DNA of 64,000 bases, taken from the NCBI GenBank assembly GCA_021847605.1, contig JAJZQN010000013.1, positions 1 through 64,000 of the forward strand, read 5' to 3'. Shown piece after piece: positions 54,256 through 64,000 of this stretch. The notes beneath the pieces are model-generated. The model had not been told where the DNA came from and made no database searches. It worked only from the letters and a program-made list of their open reading frames with translations. Positions within the stretch are counted from its first letter, which is position 1. Each line of letters opens with the position of its first letter. This DNA is from Pseudomonadota bacterium. Its GTDB lineage: Bacteria; Pseudomonadota; Alphaproteobacteria; Sphingomonadales; Sphingomonadaceae. A program made the translations under genes and the position numbers.

Positions 54256-56934
54256 ATGAGCGACACCACGACCCGTTATGTTTACCGTTTCGGGGGTGGC
54301 GTCAACGATGGGGGCAATGGTGACAAGAACTTGCTGGGGGGCAAGGGCGCGAACCTGGACGGAATGGCGGCCATCGGCCTGCCGGTTCCTCCGGGTTTCA
54401 CCATCACTACGGAAATGTGTACCCGCTATTATACCGATGGCGGCGTTTATCCCGACAGCCTGAAGGCGGAAGTCGCCAACGGCATCGCCCATATCGAATC
54501 CATCACCGGCAAGAAATTCGGCGATGCGGCCGATCCGCTGCTGGTGTCGGTCCGTTCGGGCGCGCGCATTTCGATGCCCGGTATGATGGACACGGTCCTC
54601 AACCTTGGCCTCAACGACGAAACCGTCCTCGGCCTTGCCGCCGCCAGCGGCGACGAACGATTCGCGTGGGACAGCTATCGTCGCTTCATCCAGATGTATT
54701 GCGACGTCGTTCTGGAACTCGACCATGGCGCGTTCGAGGAAGCGCTCGAAATCGCCAAGGAAGATCAGGGCTATAGCCTCGATACCGAAATGACCGCCGA
54801 CGACTGGAAAGCGCTCGTCACCGAATATAAGGCATTGGTCGCCAAGCTGTGGGACAAGCCGTTCCCGCAGGACGTGCATGACCAGCTTTGGGGCGCGATC
54901 AGCGCCGTGTTCGGTTCGTGGCAGGCCGACCGTGCAAAGGTCTATCGCCGCCTGAACTCGATCCCGGGCGACTGGGGCACCGCCGTCAACGTACAGGCGA
55001 TGGTGTTCGGCAATATGGGCGATACCTCGGCGACCGGCGTGGCCTTCACGCGCGATCCGGCCACTGGCGAAAACGCCTATTATGGCGAATATCTGATCAA
55101 CGCGCAGGGTGAAGACGTGGTGGCGGGCATCCGCACGCCGCAATATCTGACCAAGCAGGCGCGCGAGCGGGCAGGGGCCAAGCCGCTGTCGATGGAAGAG
55201 GCGATGCCGGAAACCTATGCCGAACTGGCGAATGTGTTCCAGATCCTTGAAACCCATTATCGCGACATGCAGGACATCGAATTCACGGTGCAGCAGGGCA
55301 AGCTGTGGATGCTGCAAACCCGTTCGGGCAAGCGCACCGCCAAGGCCGCGTTGAAGATCGCCGTGGAAATGGCGAACGAAGGCCTGATTTCCGAAGAAGA
55401 AGCCGTCGCTCGCGTCGATCCCGCCGCGCTTGACCAGCTTCTGCACCCGACCCTCGATCCCAAGGCACCGCGCGACGTACTGACCAAGGGGCTTCCTGCT
55501 TCGCCGGGTGCCGCGTCGGGCGCGATCGTGTTCGATGCCGATACCGCCGAACATCGCAACGAAATGGGCGATTCGGTCATCCTGGTTCGTGTCGAAACCA
55601 GCCCGGAAGATATTCATGGCATGCACGCGGCCAAGGGCATCCTGACCGCACGTGGCGGCATGACGTCGCACGCTGCCGTTGTGGCGCGCGGCATGGGCCG
55701 TCCCTGCGTATCGGGTGCTGGTAGCCTGTCGATCGACAATAAGGCGAAGATTTTGCGCATCGGAACGCGCGAGTTGAAGGAAGGCGACATCCTGACCATC
55801 GACGGTGCCACCGGCGAAGTCATGGCGGGCGAAGTGCCGACCGTTCAGCCCGAACTGGCCGGTGATTTCGGCGTGCTGATGGGCTGGGCCGACAAGGTTC
55901 GTCGCCTGAAGGTGCGCGCAAACGCCGAAACGCCGCTTGACTGCCAGACCGCCCGAGATTTCGGTGCGGAAGGCGTAGGCCTGTGCCGTACCGAGCATAT
56001 GTTCTTCGACGCAGCCCGCATCACCGCCGTGCGCGAGATGATTTTGGCGGACACCGAAAAGGGCCGCCGCGTCGCGCTCGACAAACTGCTGCCGGAACAG
56101 CGTGACGATTTCGCGCAGATTTTCATGGTGATGGCGGGCCTGCCCGTCACCATCCGTCTGCTCGATCCGCCGTTGCACGAATTCCTGCCGCATGGCGAAG
56201 CGGAATTTGAGGAAGTGGCCAAGGCGGCCGGCGTCAGCGTCGATACGCTGAAGCGTCGCGCATCCGAACTGCATGAATTCAACCCCATGCTGGGCCATCG
56301 CGGTTGCCGTCTGGGCGTCACCTATCCCGAAATCTACGAGATGCAGGCTCGCGCCATTTTTGAGGCCGCGCTGATCATCAAGAAGCGTTCGGGCGAAGCG
56401 CCGATCCCCGAAGTCATGATCCCGCTCGTCGCGACCAAGAAAGAGCTGGAACTGATGAAGGCGATCGTCGATCGCGTCGCGCAGGAAGTCTTTGCAGAAC
56501 AGGGCGCCAGCGTCGAATATCTGGTCGGCACCATGATCGAACTGCCGCGCGCTGCGCTGAAGGCCGGGGAAATCGCCGAAGTCGGTGAATTCTTCTCCTT
56601 CGGCACCAACGATCTGACGCAGACCACCATCGGTATCAGCCGTGACGACGCCGGTCGTTTCCTGACGCAATATGTGGACAAGGGCATCTTCGCCCGTGAT
56701 CCGTTCGTCAGCATCGATGTGGAGGGTGTCGGCCAGCTTATCGAACTGGCGGCCGAACGTGGTCGTGCGACCCGTTCGGGCATCAAGCTGGGCATCTGCG
56801 GCGAGCATGGCGGCGATCCGGCTTCGATCGCCTTCTGCGAACAGACCGGCCTCGATTATGTCTCGGCCTCGCCCTATCGCGTTCCCATCGCACGCCTCGC
56901 GGCCGCGCAGGCCGCGCTGGCGAAGAAGGGCTGA
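54256..56934 (+). CDS. ppdK: Pyruvate phosphate dikinase
   Basis: PPDK interconverts pyruvate, ATP and phosphate with PEP, AMP and pyrophosphate, linking glycolysis and gluconeogenesis. The 892-residue protein has the ATP-grasp N domain (LLGGKGANLDGMAAIGLPVP). The phosphohistidine domain has the catalytic His in ARGGMTSHAAVVARGMGRPC (about residue 471). The PEP/pyruvate TIM barrel follows, with RTEHMFFD and FGTNDLTQTTIGISRDD. Start ATG 54256 follows GGATGAGG; ATG 54232 is possible. A strong terminator follows. Confidence 0.97.
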   Translation: MSDTTTRYVYRFGGGVNDGGNGDKNLLGGKGANLDGMAAIGLPVPPGFTITTEMCTRYYTDGGVYPDSLKAEVANGIAHIESITGKKFGDAADPLLVSVRSGARISMPGMMDTVLNLGLNDETVLGLAAASGDERFAWDSYRRFIQMYCDVVLELDHGAFEEALEIAKEDQGYSLDTEMTADDWKALVTEYKALVAKLWDKPFPQDVHDQLWGAISAVFGSWQADRAKVYRRLNSIPGDWGTAVNVQAMVFGNMGDTSATGVAFTRDPATGENAYYGEYLINAQGEDVVAGIRTPQYLTKQARERAGAKPLSMEEAMPETYAELANVFQILETHYRDMQDIEFTVQQGKLWMLQTRSGKRTAKAALKIAVEMANEGLISEEEAVARVDPAALDQLLHPTLDPKAPRDVLTKGLPASPGAASGAIVFDADTAEHRNEMGDSVILVRVETSPEDIHGMHAAKGILTARGGMTSHAAVVARGMGRPCVSGAGSLSIDNKAKILRIGTRELKEGDILTIDGATGEVMAGEVPTVQPELAGDFGVLMGWADKVRRLKVRANAETPLDCQTARDFGAEGVGLCRTEHMFFDAARITAVREMILADTEKGRRVALDKLLPEQRDDFAQIFMVMAGLPVTIRLLDPPLHEFLPHGEAEFEEVAKAAGVSVDTLKRRASELHEFNPMLGHRGCRLGVTYPEIYEMQARAIFEAALIIKKRSGEAPIPEVMIPLVATKKELELMKAIVDRVAQEVFAEQGASVEYLVGTMIELPRAALKAGEIAEVGEFFSFGTNDLTQTTIGISRDDAGRFLTQYVDKGIFARDPFVSIDVEGVGQLIELAAERGRATRSGIKLGICGEHGGDPASIAFCEQTGLDYVSASPYRVPIARLAAAQAALAKKG

Positions 56935-56962
56935 TCCGGCAGCGGGTCACTGACCCAGGCAA

Positions 56963-57000
56963 AACAGAAAGGGCGGGGAGCAATCCCCGCCCTTTCTGTT
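56963..57000 (+). terminator. Intrinsic terminator after ppdK
   Basis: A perfect 17-base stem (AACAGAAAGGGCGGGGA and complement) encloses GCAA and is followed by TTG. Its core 29 bases are identical to the terminator after the TonB receptor at 32516. Confidence 0.92.
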
Positions 57001-57062
57001 TGTCCGGCCGCTGTGATTATCGTGACCTTGACTTCATAGCATCATCGGGCGCTGAAACGGCC

Positions 57063-57563
57063 TCAGGCGGATGCGATCGGCCGCCCGAATAACCCTGTCT
57101 TGCGTTCGCCCTGAAGGCTGCGGGCCTGACCGCGCCAGTCATCTCGCGCGACCGTGCCCGGCGTCAGGCCAAGGCGTGCTTCCATCGTCGCTTCCTGTTC
57201 TGCGTTCATCGCCACGATCTGATCATAGCGATGATAGCCAGCTTCATTGAGAGCGATTTCACGCTGCGGGTCGATGCCGCTGATCCGACTGAGTTGGTCG
57301 CGGGCGGGCGCGCTTCCCTGCGTTGCCACAGGGGATGTAGCGACTGGGCTGACAGGGCGGGCCTGTTGCGCCTCCAGTTCGGCGATGCGCTTCTCCGTTG
57401 CCTTGTCGCGGGCCTCCTGCGCCTTCACCGTTTCGGCATGGGCGCGGCGCTCATCTCGGAAGGCCCGCTTATATTTGCCGCGCCCGCTCAGCATCAGGCC
57501 CAGTACCAGACCTATGGCCATGGCTATCAGCAACAGGGCGATCTCATTCAGCGTAAAGCTCAT
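57063..57563 (-). CDS. Membrane-anchored coiled-coil protein with HHH-like C-terminal domain
   Basis: The 166-residue protein has one N-terminal membrane helix (EIALLLIAMAIGLVLGLML), a basic/Glu-rich coiled coil (residues about 33-67), a Pro/Ser/Thr linker, and a compact C-terminal domain. That domain runs LSRISGIDPQREIALNEAGY, HRYDQIVAMNAEQEATMEAR, and ends with DDWRGQARSL. The pattern resembles the helical domain at the C terminus of some NuoE and L21 proteins (ISGVGPK... DQIAAW... RDDWIxQA). The ATG follows AGGAAAGGATCAT. Function is unknown. Confidence 0.75.
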   Translation of the reverse strand: MSFTLNEIALLLIAMAIGLVLGLMLSGRGKYKRAFRDERRAHAETVKAQEARDKATEKRIAELEAQQARPVSPVATSPVATQGSAPARDQLSRISGIDPQREIALNEAGYHRYDQIVAMNAEQEATMEARLGLTPGTVARDDWRGQARSLQGERKTGLFGRPIASA

Positions 57564-57706
57564 GATATGATCCTTTCCTGCCTCTTCGAACCGCCGATCG
57601 GGCCAAAGGTTTCGGACGGAAAAGCAGAAACATCATGACGGTCGCGGAAAAGTGAAAAAAGGGGCTTGCCCAATCTGCAGGACGCTTCTATCTGCGCCAC
57701 TCCAAT

Positions 57707-57783
57707 GCACCCGTAGCTCAGCTGGATAGAGCATCAGACTACGAATCTGAGGGTCGGGCGTTCGAATCGCTCCGGGTGCACCA
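57707..57783 (+). tRNA. tRNA-Arg (anticodon ACG), copy 1
   Basis: The 77-base sequence folds with acceptor GCACCCG/CGGGTGC. The D arm contains AGCTCAGCTGGATAGAGC, the anticodon stem TCAGA/TCTGA holds loop CTACGAA (ACG), and the T arm has GTTCGAATC. CCA is encoded. A34 is expected to be edited to inosine by TadA. Confidence 0.98.
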
Positions 57784-57848
57784 TTATTCCGACGACTGGA
57801 TCGGACCTCGCTCGAAAGGGCATTTGAGGTTCAGTCCATATCGTCTCC

Positions 57849-57925
57849 GCACCCGTAGCTCAGCTGGATAGAGCATCAGACTACGAATCTGAGGGTCGGG
57901 CGTTCGAATCGCTCCGGGTGCACCA
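57849..57925 (+). tRNA. tRNA-Arg (anticodon ACG), copy 2
   Basis: This sequence is identical over all 77 bases to the copy at 57707-57783 and lies 65 bases downstream. It is a recent tandem duplication or one maintained by gene conversion. The spacer differs from the DNA flanking copy 2, so only the tRNA and a few bases are shared. Confidence 0.98.
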
Positions 57926-58080
57926 TTATTTGCCTCAGGCGCCGGCGCGGGCATCCGCTCTCTTGGCTATCCTCGCATAAGCTCGGGTGGCCGTTCGGCC
58001 TTGCGAACCCTGACGAGTTCGTTGTCGCTCCTTGGGGTCTAGCTTTCCTTTTTCCTTCTATGTCGCTGATCGCCGCCGGA

Positions 58081-58554
58081 TCATTCCAGCCCCGCGACCA
58101 GCCCGTCGATCGCACCCTGAAGGATGTAGCTGGCGGCCAGCTTGTCGACCAGCTCGTCGCGCCGCGCACGGCTGGCATCGGCCTCCAGCAGGGTGCGCGT
58201 CACCGCCTGAGTCGACCAGCGTTCGTCCCACAATAAAATCGGATGGCCCAGATCTGCGATATTATGGGCAAAGGCGCGGCTCGACTGGCTGCGGGGCGAA
58301 TTGCTGCCATCGAGGTTGAGGGGCAGGCCGATGACCACGCCCTTCACCTGCTGCTGCTCGATGAAGGCGGCAAGGCCGATCTTGTCCTTGCTGAACTTGC
58401 CGCGATTGACCGTATAGGCCGGGCTGGCGATCGTCCAACGTGCATCGCACAGCGCCAGGCCTATCGTCTTCGTGCCGACATCCATGCCGATCAGGCGCCC
58501 GCCGTCGGGCAATGCCGCGCGAAAGGCCGCGCGATCCATCGTTACCAAAGTCAT
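58081..58554 (-). CDS. ruvX: Holliday junction resolvase-like protein RuvX/YqgF
   Basis: YqgF/RuvX is an RNase H-fold nuclease implicated in 16S rRNA 5'-end processing and proposed as a resolvase. The 157-residue protein has [18 protein letters not shown] with the first catalytic Asp, [18 protein letters not shown] and [12 protein letters not shown], and ends with a helix carrying [14 protein letters not shown]. Its ATG overlaps the upstream DUF3089 gene by four bases, so the two are co-translated. Confidence 0.94.
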   Translation of the reverse strand: MTLVTMDRAAFRAALPDGGRLIGMDVGTKTIGLALCDARWTIASPAYTVNRGKFSKDKIGLAAFIEQQQVKGVVIGLPLNLDGSNSPRSQSSRAFAHNIADLGHPILLWDERWSTQAVTRTLLEADASRARRDELVDKLAASYILQGAIDGLVAGLE

Positions 58555-59675
58555 TTTATCTTTGTGAATGCCGCCAGCCTGTGCCTGGCGTCCTCCCGCA
58601 CATTGCCCCAGAAGAGGCTATAGTCATAGACGTGATAATTGTTGCCGGGAAGGGTATATGGACCCATGTCCACCGGCTCGCCGATCATCAGCACGCCGCT
58701 GGTGTCGCATCGTGCCGGGACGACGCCTGTGACCAGGTGGGGAGGCTTGTCGTCATCGCGCGAATCCAGCGTGCCGCTATTGGCGCTGGCGGGGGCATTG
58801 CCGTTGAAGGCACCGGTGATGGGATTGGTGCAAAGCATATGCGTGCCCTTGCGCGGGCGGCCGGTCAGGCCCGTCTTGCGCTCGAAACTTTCAACCATGG
58901 CGGACGGATCGGCCGGCTCGGCATAGCTTTGCCAGCTCACGATACAATGGGCCTCATCCCGGCTTGCGCAGGCAGGCAGGCCCAGCGCGGGCAGGTCCGC
59001 CTCCACCGAAATCGGCCAGCCTACGGCATAGATGGCGGCGATCCTGTCGGCCACCGGCTTGCCCACCACCTGTTCGCGCACAAGCTGTAACAGGTGGCGC
59101 GATCCCTGGCTGTGTCCTGCCAAGATCAGCGGTCCGGTGGGGTTGGCCTTCAGGAAGGTGGCAAAGGCCTGCGCCACGTCGCGATAGGCGGCGTCGAGCG
59201 CCTTGTCCCCTTCCGGCCCGGTCGTCAGGAATGCGCCATAATTGGCCTGTCGATAGCGTGGCGCCCACACGTCGCCGGATGCGGAGAAGGCGCTCGCCTG
59301 ACCTGATACGAAACGGCGTGCGGTCGCTTCGGTGTCCTTGTCGCCCAGTTGCGCGTTCCAGTGCGCGTCGCCGAACGTGGTGATGTAGCTGGTGGGGTGG
59401 ATGAAGAAGATCGCTGCCTTCTGTGGCATCGGAGCCAAGGGTGCGGCGCCCTGTGGCGACCAGAGCGCCGGGTTGCCTTCCTTTATCGATGGGTTGGCAA
59501 TCCACATCTTGGGATCTTGATAGGCATGTTCGGGCAGGGGGGCGAGTTGGGTAAATGGCTCCCGCGGGACCATGACGAGCCGGATCAACTGCGTGCCCCA
59601 GATGCGATAGACCAGCAGCGCGGCGATCACCAGAACCACCAGGGTTGCGATGACATAGAGGAATTTGCGCGCCAC
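58551..59675 (-). CDS. DUF3089 family alpha/beta hydrolase
   Basis: The 374-residue protein has an N-terminal membrane anchor ([20 protein letters not shown]). The domain continues with [20 protein letters not shown] and [15 protein letters not shown], the nucleophile elbow G-H-S-Q-G of alpha/beta hydrolases, as in the DUF3089 family. Late conserved features include [22 protein letters not shown] 59675, with GGAGAG at the right distance, is preferred over ATG 59717 or 59723. The substrate is unknown; a lipase/esterase-like role in the periplasm is inferred. It is divergent from gatC. Confidence 0.85.
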   Translation of the reverse strand: MARKFLYVIATLVVLVIAALLVYRIWGTQLIRLVMVPREPFTQLAPLPEHAYQDPKMWIANPSIKEGNPALWSPQGAAPLAPMPQKAAIFFIHPTSYITTFGDAHWNAQLGDKDTEATARRFVSGQASAFSASGDVWAPRYRQANYGAFLTTGPEGDKALDAAYRDVAQAFATFLKANPTGPLILAGHSQGSRHLLQLVREQVVGKPVADRIAAIYAVGWPISVEADLPALGLPACASRDEAHCIVSWQSYAEPADPSAMVESFERKTGLTGRPRKGTHMLCTNPITGAFNGNAPASANSGTLDSRDDDKPPHLVTGVVPARCDTSGVLMIGEPVDMGPYTLPGNNYHVYDYSLFWGNVREDARHRLAAFTKIK

Positions 59676-59813
59676 CCTTAGTCTCTCCCCATCGGCGCGA
59701 AGGGTGCGCCTGTGCATCCGCATGTCTGGCCCAAGCGGGCGCGCGGCGCAAGATAGGCAGAATGACGCAGGAGGACACTTGAAGCGAACCGGCGCGGATG
59801 GTAGCGGCGCCCC

Positions 59814-60101
59814 ATGTCGATAGACCTTCAGACCGTGAAAAAGATCGCCAGCCTCTCGCGCATTTCGGTGAGCGAAGCCGAGGCGGAGGCGATGGTGCCG
59901 GAACTCAACAACATCCTTGGCTGGGTGGAGCAACTGGGTGAGGTGGACGTGACCGGCGTAGAGCCGATGACGGCCGTCATTCCCAACCATCTGCGCCTGC
60001 GCGACGATGCCGTGACTGATGGCGATGTGCGCGACAAGGTGCTGGCCAACGCCCCGCAGGCCGAACATGGCTTCTTCGCGGTGCCCAAGGTGATCGAATA
60101 A
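59814..60101 (+). CDS. gatC: Asp-tRNA(Asn)/Glu-tRNA(Gln) amidotransferase subunit C
   Basis: GatC stabilises the GatCAB amidotransferase that converts Glu-tRNA(Gln) and Asp-tRNA(Asn) to the amidated forms. The 95-residue protein has [20 protein letters not shown] and [20 protein letters not shown] and the C-terminal [19 protein letters not shown]. It starts the gatCAB operon; its stop overlaps gatA (TAATG). Confidence 0.96.
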   Translation: MSIDLQTVKKIASLSRISVSEAEAEAMVPELNNILGWVEQLGEVDVTGVEPMTAVIPNHLRLRDDAVTDGDVRDKVLANAPQAEHGFFAVPKVIE

Positions 60102-61585
60102 TGACCAATCTTACTGACCTTACCGTAGCCGAAATCCGCGACGGCTTTCGCGCTGGCGATTTTTCCGCGCGCGAAGTGGCCGAAGGCTTCAACGCCAATG
60201 TTGCCGCTGCCAAGGCGCTGAACGCCTTCATCGTCGAAACGCCCGAAAAGGCGCTGGAAGCGGCCGATGCCGCCGACAAGGCGAAGGCCGCTGGCGAGAC
60301 GCTGGGCGCGCTGGCCGGCGTGCCGATCGGCATGAAGGATCTCTTCTGTACGCAGGGCGTACAGACGACCGCCGCCAGCCATATGCTGGAAGGGTTCGTG
60401 CCGACTTATGAATCTACCGTTTCCGCCAAGCTGTGGGCGGCGGGTGCAGGCATGCTCGGCAAGCTGAACCTCGATCAGTTCGCGATGGGGTCGTCCAACG
60501 AGACGAGCTATTTCGGCAATGTCATCTCGCCCTGGCGGCGCAAGGATGGCGGCAATGCGGCGCTGGCCCCCGGTGGTTCGTCGGGTGGCTCCTCTTCGGC
60601 CATTTCCGCGCGGCTCTGCCCGGCGGCGACCGGCACCGACACGGGCGGTTCAATCCGTCAGCCTGCGGCCTTCACCGGCATCAGCGGCATCAAGCCGACC
60701 TATGGTCGCTGCTCGCGCTGGGGCGTCGTGGCGTTCGCGTCTTCGCTGGATCAGGCCGGGCCGATGGCGCGCACCGTGCGCGACAATGCGATCCTGCTGG
60801 AAACCATGTCGGGTTTCGACCCCAAGGATTCGACCTCGCTCGATCTGGCCGTTCCCCAGTGGGAAGCTGGCTTGTCGAGCGATCTCAAGGGCAAGAAGGT
60901 CGGTATTCCCAAGGAATATCGCCCGGATGGTCTGAACGAAGAAATTTCCGCCATGTGGGATCGCGGTATCGCCTGGCTGAAGGACGCTGGTGCCGAGGTG
61001 GTCGACGTGTCGCTGCCGCATACCAAATATGCATTGGCGACCTATTACATCATCGCACCTGCCGAAGCGTCCTCGAACCTCGCGCGCTATGACGGCGTGC
61101 GCTATGGCCAGCGCGATCTGCCCGATGGCGCAGGTTTGCAGGATATGTATGCCGCGACCCGTGCCGCCGGTTTCGGGCCGGAGGTCAAGCGCCGCATCAT
61201 GATCGGCACCTATGTGCTGTCGGCGGGCTTCTACGATGCCTATTATACGCAGGCGCAAAAGGTCCGGGCGCTGATTTCGCGCGATTTCGAACTGGCGTTC
61301 GAAAAATGCGACCTGCTGCTGACGCCGACAGCGCCCAGCGCTGCCTTCGCTCTGGGTGAGAAGCAGGCCGATCCGCTGGCCATGTATCTGAACGACGTCT
61401 TCACCGTGCCGGCTTCGCTGGCGGGATTGCCGGCGATGGCGGTGCCGGGCGGGCTGGATTCGGCCGGGTTGCCGATCGGCCTTCAGATCATCGGCAAGGC
61501 GCTGGACGAACAGACCGTCCTGAACGCCAGCCTTGCACTCGAAGAGCGCGCCGGTTTCAACGCTCGTCCGGATAAATGGTGGTAA
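60101..61585 (+). CDS. gatA: Asp-tRNA(Asn)/Glu-tRNA(Gln) amidotransferase subunit A
   Basis: GatA hydrolyses glutamine to supply ammonia to GatB. The 494-residue amidase-signature protein has the Ser-cisSer-Lys triad: [12 protein letters not shown] (Lys), and [17 protein letters not shown] plus [17 protein letters not shown] (Ser pair). Later [19 protein letters not shown] and SAGFYDAYY are typical. The ATG overlaps gatC by one base, and gatB starts two bases after the stop region. Confidence 0.97.
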   Translation: MTNLTDLTVAEIRDGFRAGDFSAREVAEGFNANVAAAKALNAFIVETPEKALEAADAADKAKAAGETLGALAGVPIGMKDLFCTQGVQTTAASHMLEGFVPTYESTVSAKLWAAGAGMLGKLNLDQFAMGSSNETSYFGNVISPWRRKDGGNAALAPGGSSGGSSSAISARLCPAATGTDTGGSIRQPAAFTGISGIKPTYGRCSRWGVVAFASSLDQAGPMARTVRDNAILLETMSGFDPKDSTSLDLAVPQWEAGLSSDLKGKKVGIPKEYRPDGLNEEISAMWDRGIAWLKDAGAEVVDVSLPHTKYALATYYIIAPAEASSNLARYDGVRYGQRDLPDGAGLQDMYAATRAAGFGPEVKRRIMIGTYVLSAGFYDAYYTQAQKVRALISRDFELAFEKCDLLLTPTAPSAAFALGEKQADPLAMYLNDVFTVPASLAGLPAMAVPGGLDSAGLPIGLQIIGKALDEQTVLNASLALEERAGFNARPDKWW

Positions 61586-61586
61586 T

Positions 61587-63092
61587 ATGACTGAATCAAC
61601 CTATCGCGTCCAGGGCGCAACCGGCGAGTGGGAGGTCGTAATTGGCCTGGAAGTCCATGCTCAGGTAACGAGCCAGGCCAAGCTGTTTTCCGGCGCCGCG
61701 ACGGCGTTCGGCGCCGAACCCAATACGCAGGTGAGCCTTGTCGACGCGGCCATGCCCGGCATGTTGCCCGTGCCGAACCGCGAATGCATTCGTCAGGCGG
61801 TGCGTACCGGCATGGCGATCGATGCGAAGATCAACAAATGGTCGCGCTTTGACCGGAAAAATTATTTCTACGCTGATTTGCCGCAGGGCTATCAGATCAG
61901 CCAGCTTTATCACCCGCTGGTGGGTGAGGGCGAAATCGAGATCAGTCTGGACGACAAGAATCCCGACGCCGCGACCAAGGTCATCGGTATCGAGCGCATC
62001 CATGTCGAACAGGACGCCGGCAAGCTGATGCATGACCAGCATCCCACGCGCTCCTATGTCGACCTCAACCGGTCGGGCGTAGCGCTCATGGAAATCGTGT
62101 CGAAGCCGGACATGCGTTCACCGGCCGAAGCTGGCGCTTATCTGGCGAAGCTGCGTACCATCCTGCGCTATGTCGGCTCGTGCGACGGCAATATGGATCA
62201 GGGTTCGATGCGCGCCGACGTCAATGTCTCCGTGCGTCGTCCGGGCGAGGAATTTGGTACGCGCACCGAAACGAAGAATGTGAACTCGGTCCGCTTCGTC
62301 ATGGCCGTGGTCGAACATGAAGCCAGCCGTCAGGTCGATGTGCTGGAGGCTGGCGGCAAGGTGGTGCAGGAAACGCGCCTCTATGACCCGGACAAGAATG
62401 AAACGCGCTCCATGCGGTCGAAGGAAGACGCGCATGACTATCGCTATTTCCCCGATCCCGACCTGTTGCCGCTGGAACTGGACGACGCCTTTCTGGAGGC
62501 ATGTCGCCAGTCGCTCCCCGAACTGCCCGATGCCAAGCGTCGTCGTTATGAGGGCGATCTGGGCCTGTCCGCCTATAATGCCGCAACCCTGACCGCTGAT
62601 GCCGATACGGCGCGCTGGTTCGAAGCGTTGCTGTCCGAAGCGGCGCGCATCCAGAAGAAGAGCGAGGGTGAAGTCGCCAAGGCATCGGCCAACTGGCTGC
62701 TGTCCGAACTTTATGGCGCGCTCAACCGCCTCGGCAAGAGCCTGGAAGACAGTCCGGTCGGCCCGGAAGAGGGCGCCGAACTGCTGGCGCTCGTCGCCGA
62801 TGGCACGATCAGCGGCACGATCGCCAAGCAGGTGTTCGAGATCATGCTCGAAACCGGGGAGCGGGCGCCCAAGATCGTCGAGGAAAAGGGGCTGAAGCAG
62901 ACCTCGGATACCGGCGCGATTGAAGCGGTTGTCGCCGATGTGCTGGTCCGGAATGGCGATAAGGTCGAACAGTATCGGGCGGGCAAGGAAGCGCTGTTCG
63001 GCTTCTTCGTGGGTCAGACGATGAAGGCCATGCAGGGCAAGGCCAATCCGCAGGTCGTTAACGAACTGGTGAAGAAGGCGCTGGCCGCCTGA
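61587..63092 (+). CDS. gatB: Asp-tRNA(Asn)/Glu-tRNA(Gln) amidotransferase subunit B
   Basis: GatB activates the tRNA-bound Glu or Asp with ATP and transfers ammonia. The 501-residue protein has [58 protein letters not shown] and the C-terminal YqeY/tail domain with [17 protein letters not shown] 61587 is chosen; in-frame sequence upstream is gatA's shadow. A strong terminator follows at 63143. The complete set implies indirect Gln-tRNA and/or Asn-tRNA formation. Confidence 0.97.
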   Translation: MTESTYRVQGATGEWEVVIGLEVHAQVTSQAKLFSGAATAFGAEPNTQVSLVDAAMPGMLPVPNRECIRQAVRTGMAIDAKINKWSRFDRKNYFYADLPQGYQISQLYHPLVGEGEIEISLDDKNPDAATKVIGIERIHVEQDAGKLMHDQHPTRSYVDLNRSGVALMEIVSKPDMRSPAEAGAYLAKLRTILRYVGSCDGNMDQGSMRADVNVSVRRPGEEFGTRTETKNVNSVRFVMAVVEHEASRQVDVLEAGGKVVQETRLYDPDKNETRSMRSKEDAHDYRYFPDPDLLPLELDDAFLEACRQSLPELPDAKRRRYEGDLGLSAYNAATLTADADTARWFEALLSEAARIQKKSEGEVAKASANWLLSELYGALNRLGKSLEDSPVGPEEGAELLALVADGTISGTIAKQVFEIMLETGERAPKIVEEKGLKQTSDTGAIEAVVADVLVRNGDKVEQYRAGKEALFGFFVGQTMKAMQGKANPQVVNELVKKALAA

Positions 63093-63142
63093 CGGCCAGC
63101 TACCTGACGGCCAGTTACCCGACCCACTGAGTTAAAAAAGAA

Positions 63143-63180
63143 AGGGGCGCCACCGGTGAAACCGGGGCGCCCCTCTTTTT
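63143..63180 (+). terminator. Intrinsic terminator after gatB
   Basis: AGGGGCGCC-A-CCGG and CCGG-GGCGCCCCT pair around TGAAA, followed by CTTTTT. It ends the gatCAB transcript. Confidence 0.92.
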
Positions 63181-63275
63181 GTGCCTGACACCCTTTGGGG
63201 AAGGATATGTGTCAGGCGAAACGGACGGACCGGGAGGGTCTGTGGGGTGTGGCCCGTCCATTCACCGCTAAGACG

Positions 63276-64000
63276 TCACAGCACGAAGTTAACCGTCGCC
63301 CTAAATGAGATGGCGACGTGATTTTGTTGTTCTTCGGCGCCAAATTCGCCACCGACGCGGAATGTGTCGGTGCCGCCATAGAGGCGGGCGCGGCCGGTCC
63401 AGCCGCTGGTGCGGTCTTCGGTGACCAGCGTGAAGGCATCGCCATCCTTGAAATAGGCCGTGGTGCTGCCCAGCGAGCCTCCGATGATCTGGCGGCGACC
63501 GCCTTCCAGTTCCAGCCGTACCCAGCCATCCTCGCGATGGAGGCTGCCGAAATCATAGCCCGCGGTCAGGTTGCCGCTGGCCGTCGTTTCGTCGCTGGTG
63601 CGACCAAGCACGGTCAGGTTGAACGCATCGCCGCCGCCGGTTTCGCTATAGCCGTCTTCCTTCAGGCGATAATAGTCGATGCCGACCGCCGGACGCAGGC
63701 TGAACCGGCCCATCTGCACCTGATAGGATGCGCCTGCCGTTGCCGAATAGAGTTTGCCGCTCCACTGGCCATCGGCCGTCCGGGTGACATCGCCATTTTC
63801 GAAATGACGGGTGCTGTCGAAATCGAGCGTCGCGGCCGACAGGCGGGCAAAGGCCTGCAACGGACCCCATTGGCCGCGCCAGTGGACCGCCAGTTCATAT
63901 TGGTCGTCATCGACGGCATTGTCCGTCAGGCCGCCGGTGTCGCTGCCATGCATATAGGACAGCGATCCGCCAAAGGCGCCCAGATCGGTCAGATATTCGA
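63276..64000 (-). CDS. Autotransporter beta-domain protein, C-terminal part (partial)
   Basis: The frame is open from the window's right edge to a stop at 63276 (about 241 residues visible). The sequence alternates polar and hydrophobic residues like outer-membrane beta strands: YELAVHWRGQWGPLQAFARL, LYSATAGASYQVQMGRFSLR, ASGNLTAGYDFGSLHRED and FRVGGEFGAEEQQNHVAISF. It ends with VNFVL. This is the barrel of an autotransporter (type V) and the passenger would lie beyond 64000. The first Met at 63953 is internal. It is convergent with gatB. Confidence 0.8.
   Translation of the reverse strand, partial: EYLTDLGAFGGSLSYMHGSDTGGLTDNAVDDDQYELAVHWRGQWGPLQAFARLSAATLDFDSTRHFENGDVTRTADGQWSGKLYSATAGASYQVQMGRFSLRPAVGIDYYRLKEDGYSETGGGDAFNLTVLGRTSDETTASGNLTAGYDFGSLHREDGWVRLELEGGRRQIIGGSLGSTTAYFKDGDAFTLVTEDRTSGWTGRARLYGGTDTFRVGGEFGAEEQQNHVAISFRATVNFVL

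Noticed and set aside
54124..56808. 894-codon minus-strand frame opposite ppdK
   Set aside because: Length alone is impressive, but the residues are antisense-like and ppdK is unequivocal.
57707..57925. Attachment site for an integrated element at the tRNA-Arg pair
   Set aside because: No integrase or mobile gene lies near, and the duplicated unit is a complete tRNA instead of a 3'-end fragment.
63093..63120. Short direct repeat (GACGGCCAG) after gatB
   Set aside because: Two copies only, just before the terminator; no structure or function suggested.

Overview
The window is chromosomal DNA from an alphaproteobacterium. It most likely comes from the Sphingomonadaceae (a Sphingobium/Sphingomonas-like organism). 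The evidence is high G+C, the gene order nuoLMN-birA-coaX-rnj-DUF1467, a ChpT-type phosphotransferase, GatCAB, glnB-glnA, lone TonB-dependent receptors and FecI/FecR pairs, and two dispersed palindromes of a kind I associate with sphingomonads. The genus is an inference. I saw no insertion sequence, prophage, CRISPR array, rRNA or plasmid gene; most of the window is conserved chromosomal backbone.

Layout. 1-3073: end of the Complex I operon (nuoL tail, nuoM, nuoN). 3070-6205: biotin ligase, type III pantothenate kinase and RNase J, tightly coupled. 6206-7753: small membrane or secreted proteins, DUF1467 and a chromosomal AAC(6')-like acetyltransferase. 7763-14589: a TipN-like membrane coiled-coil protein divergent from four genes: an Hpt-like protein without its phospho-histidine, a membrane protein resembling a decayed nucleotidyltransferase/phosphatidyltransferase fusion, a DUF2336-like protein and a histidine kinase without its H-box histidine. 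14628-15329: a Sirt5-class sirtuin. 15419-21114: five genes with 4-base overlaps for glycan assembly (methyltransferase, flippase, GT4, FkbM, large membrane protein). 21134-22673: FecR/FecI. 23177-29564: tRNA-Leu, trigger factor with an unusual tail, GT2, clpP and clpX separated by an acyltransferase gene. 29931-32489: TonB receptor. 32785-36567: MtgA, MFS/TetR pair, purine deaminase-like protein with a Tat-like leader. 36922-41592: RpoH, RluD, JAMM protease, ChpT, DUF4269, nitronate monooxygenase. 41679-45436: glnA, glnB, map, CinA-like. 45462-50765: pgm, pth, rplY, TraB/GumN pair. 50914-56934: glyQ, glyS, ppdK. 57063-64000: anchored HHH-like protein, twin tRNA-Arg, DUF3089 hydrolase, ruvX, gatCAB and an autotransporter barrel cut by the window edge.

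Functional themes. Several genes serve translation and protein quality control (glyQS, gatCAB, pth, rplY, tig, clpPX, rpoH, map). Nitrogen control is represented by PII and glutamine synthetase. Alphaproteobacterial cell-cycle and polarity signalling appears twice: a canonical ChpT with its histidine at 39394, and the 7.8-14.6 kb cluster, where recognisable signalling or enzyme folds have lost signature residues. I consider that cluster the most promising for new biology. Second-rank items are the deaminase-like protein with Tat-like leader and altered active-site motif, the AAC(6')-like gene and the overlapping glycan operon.
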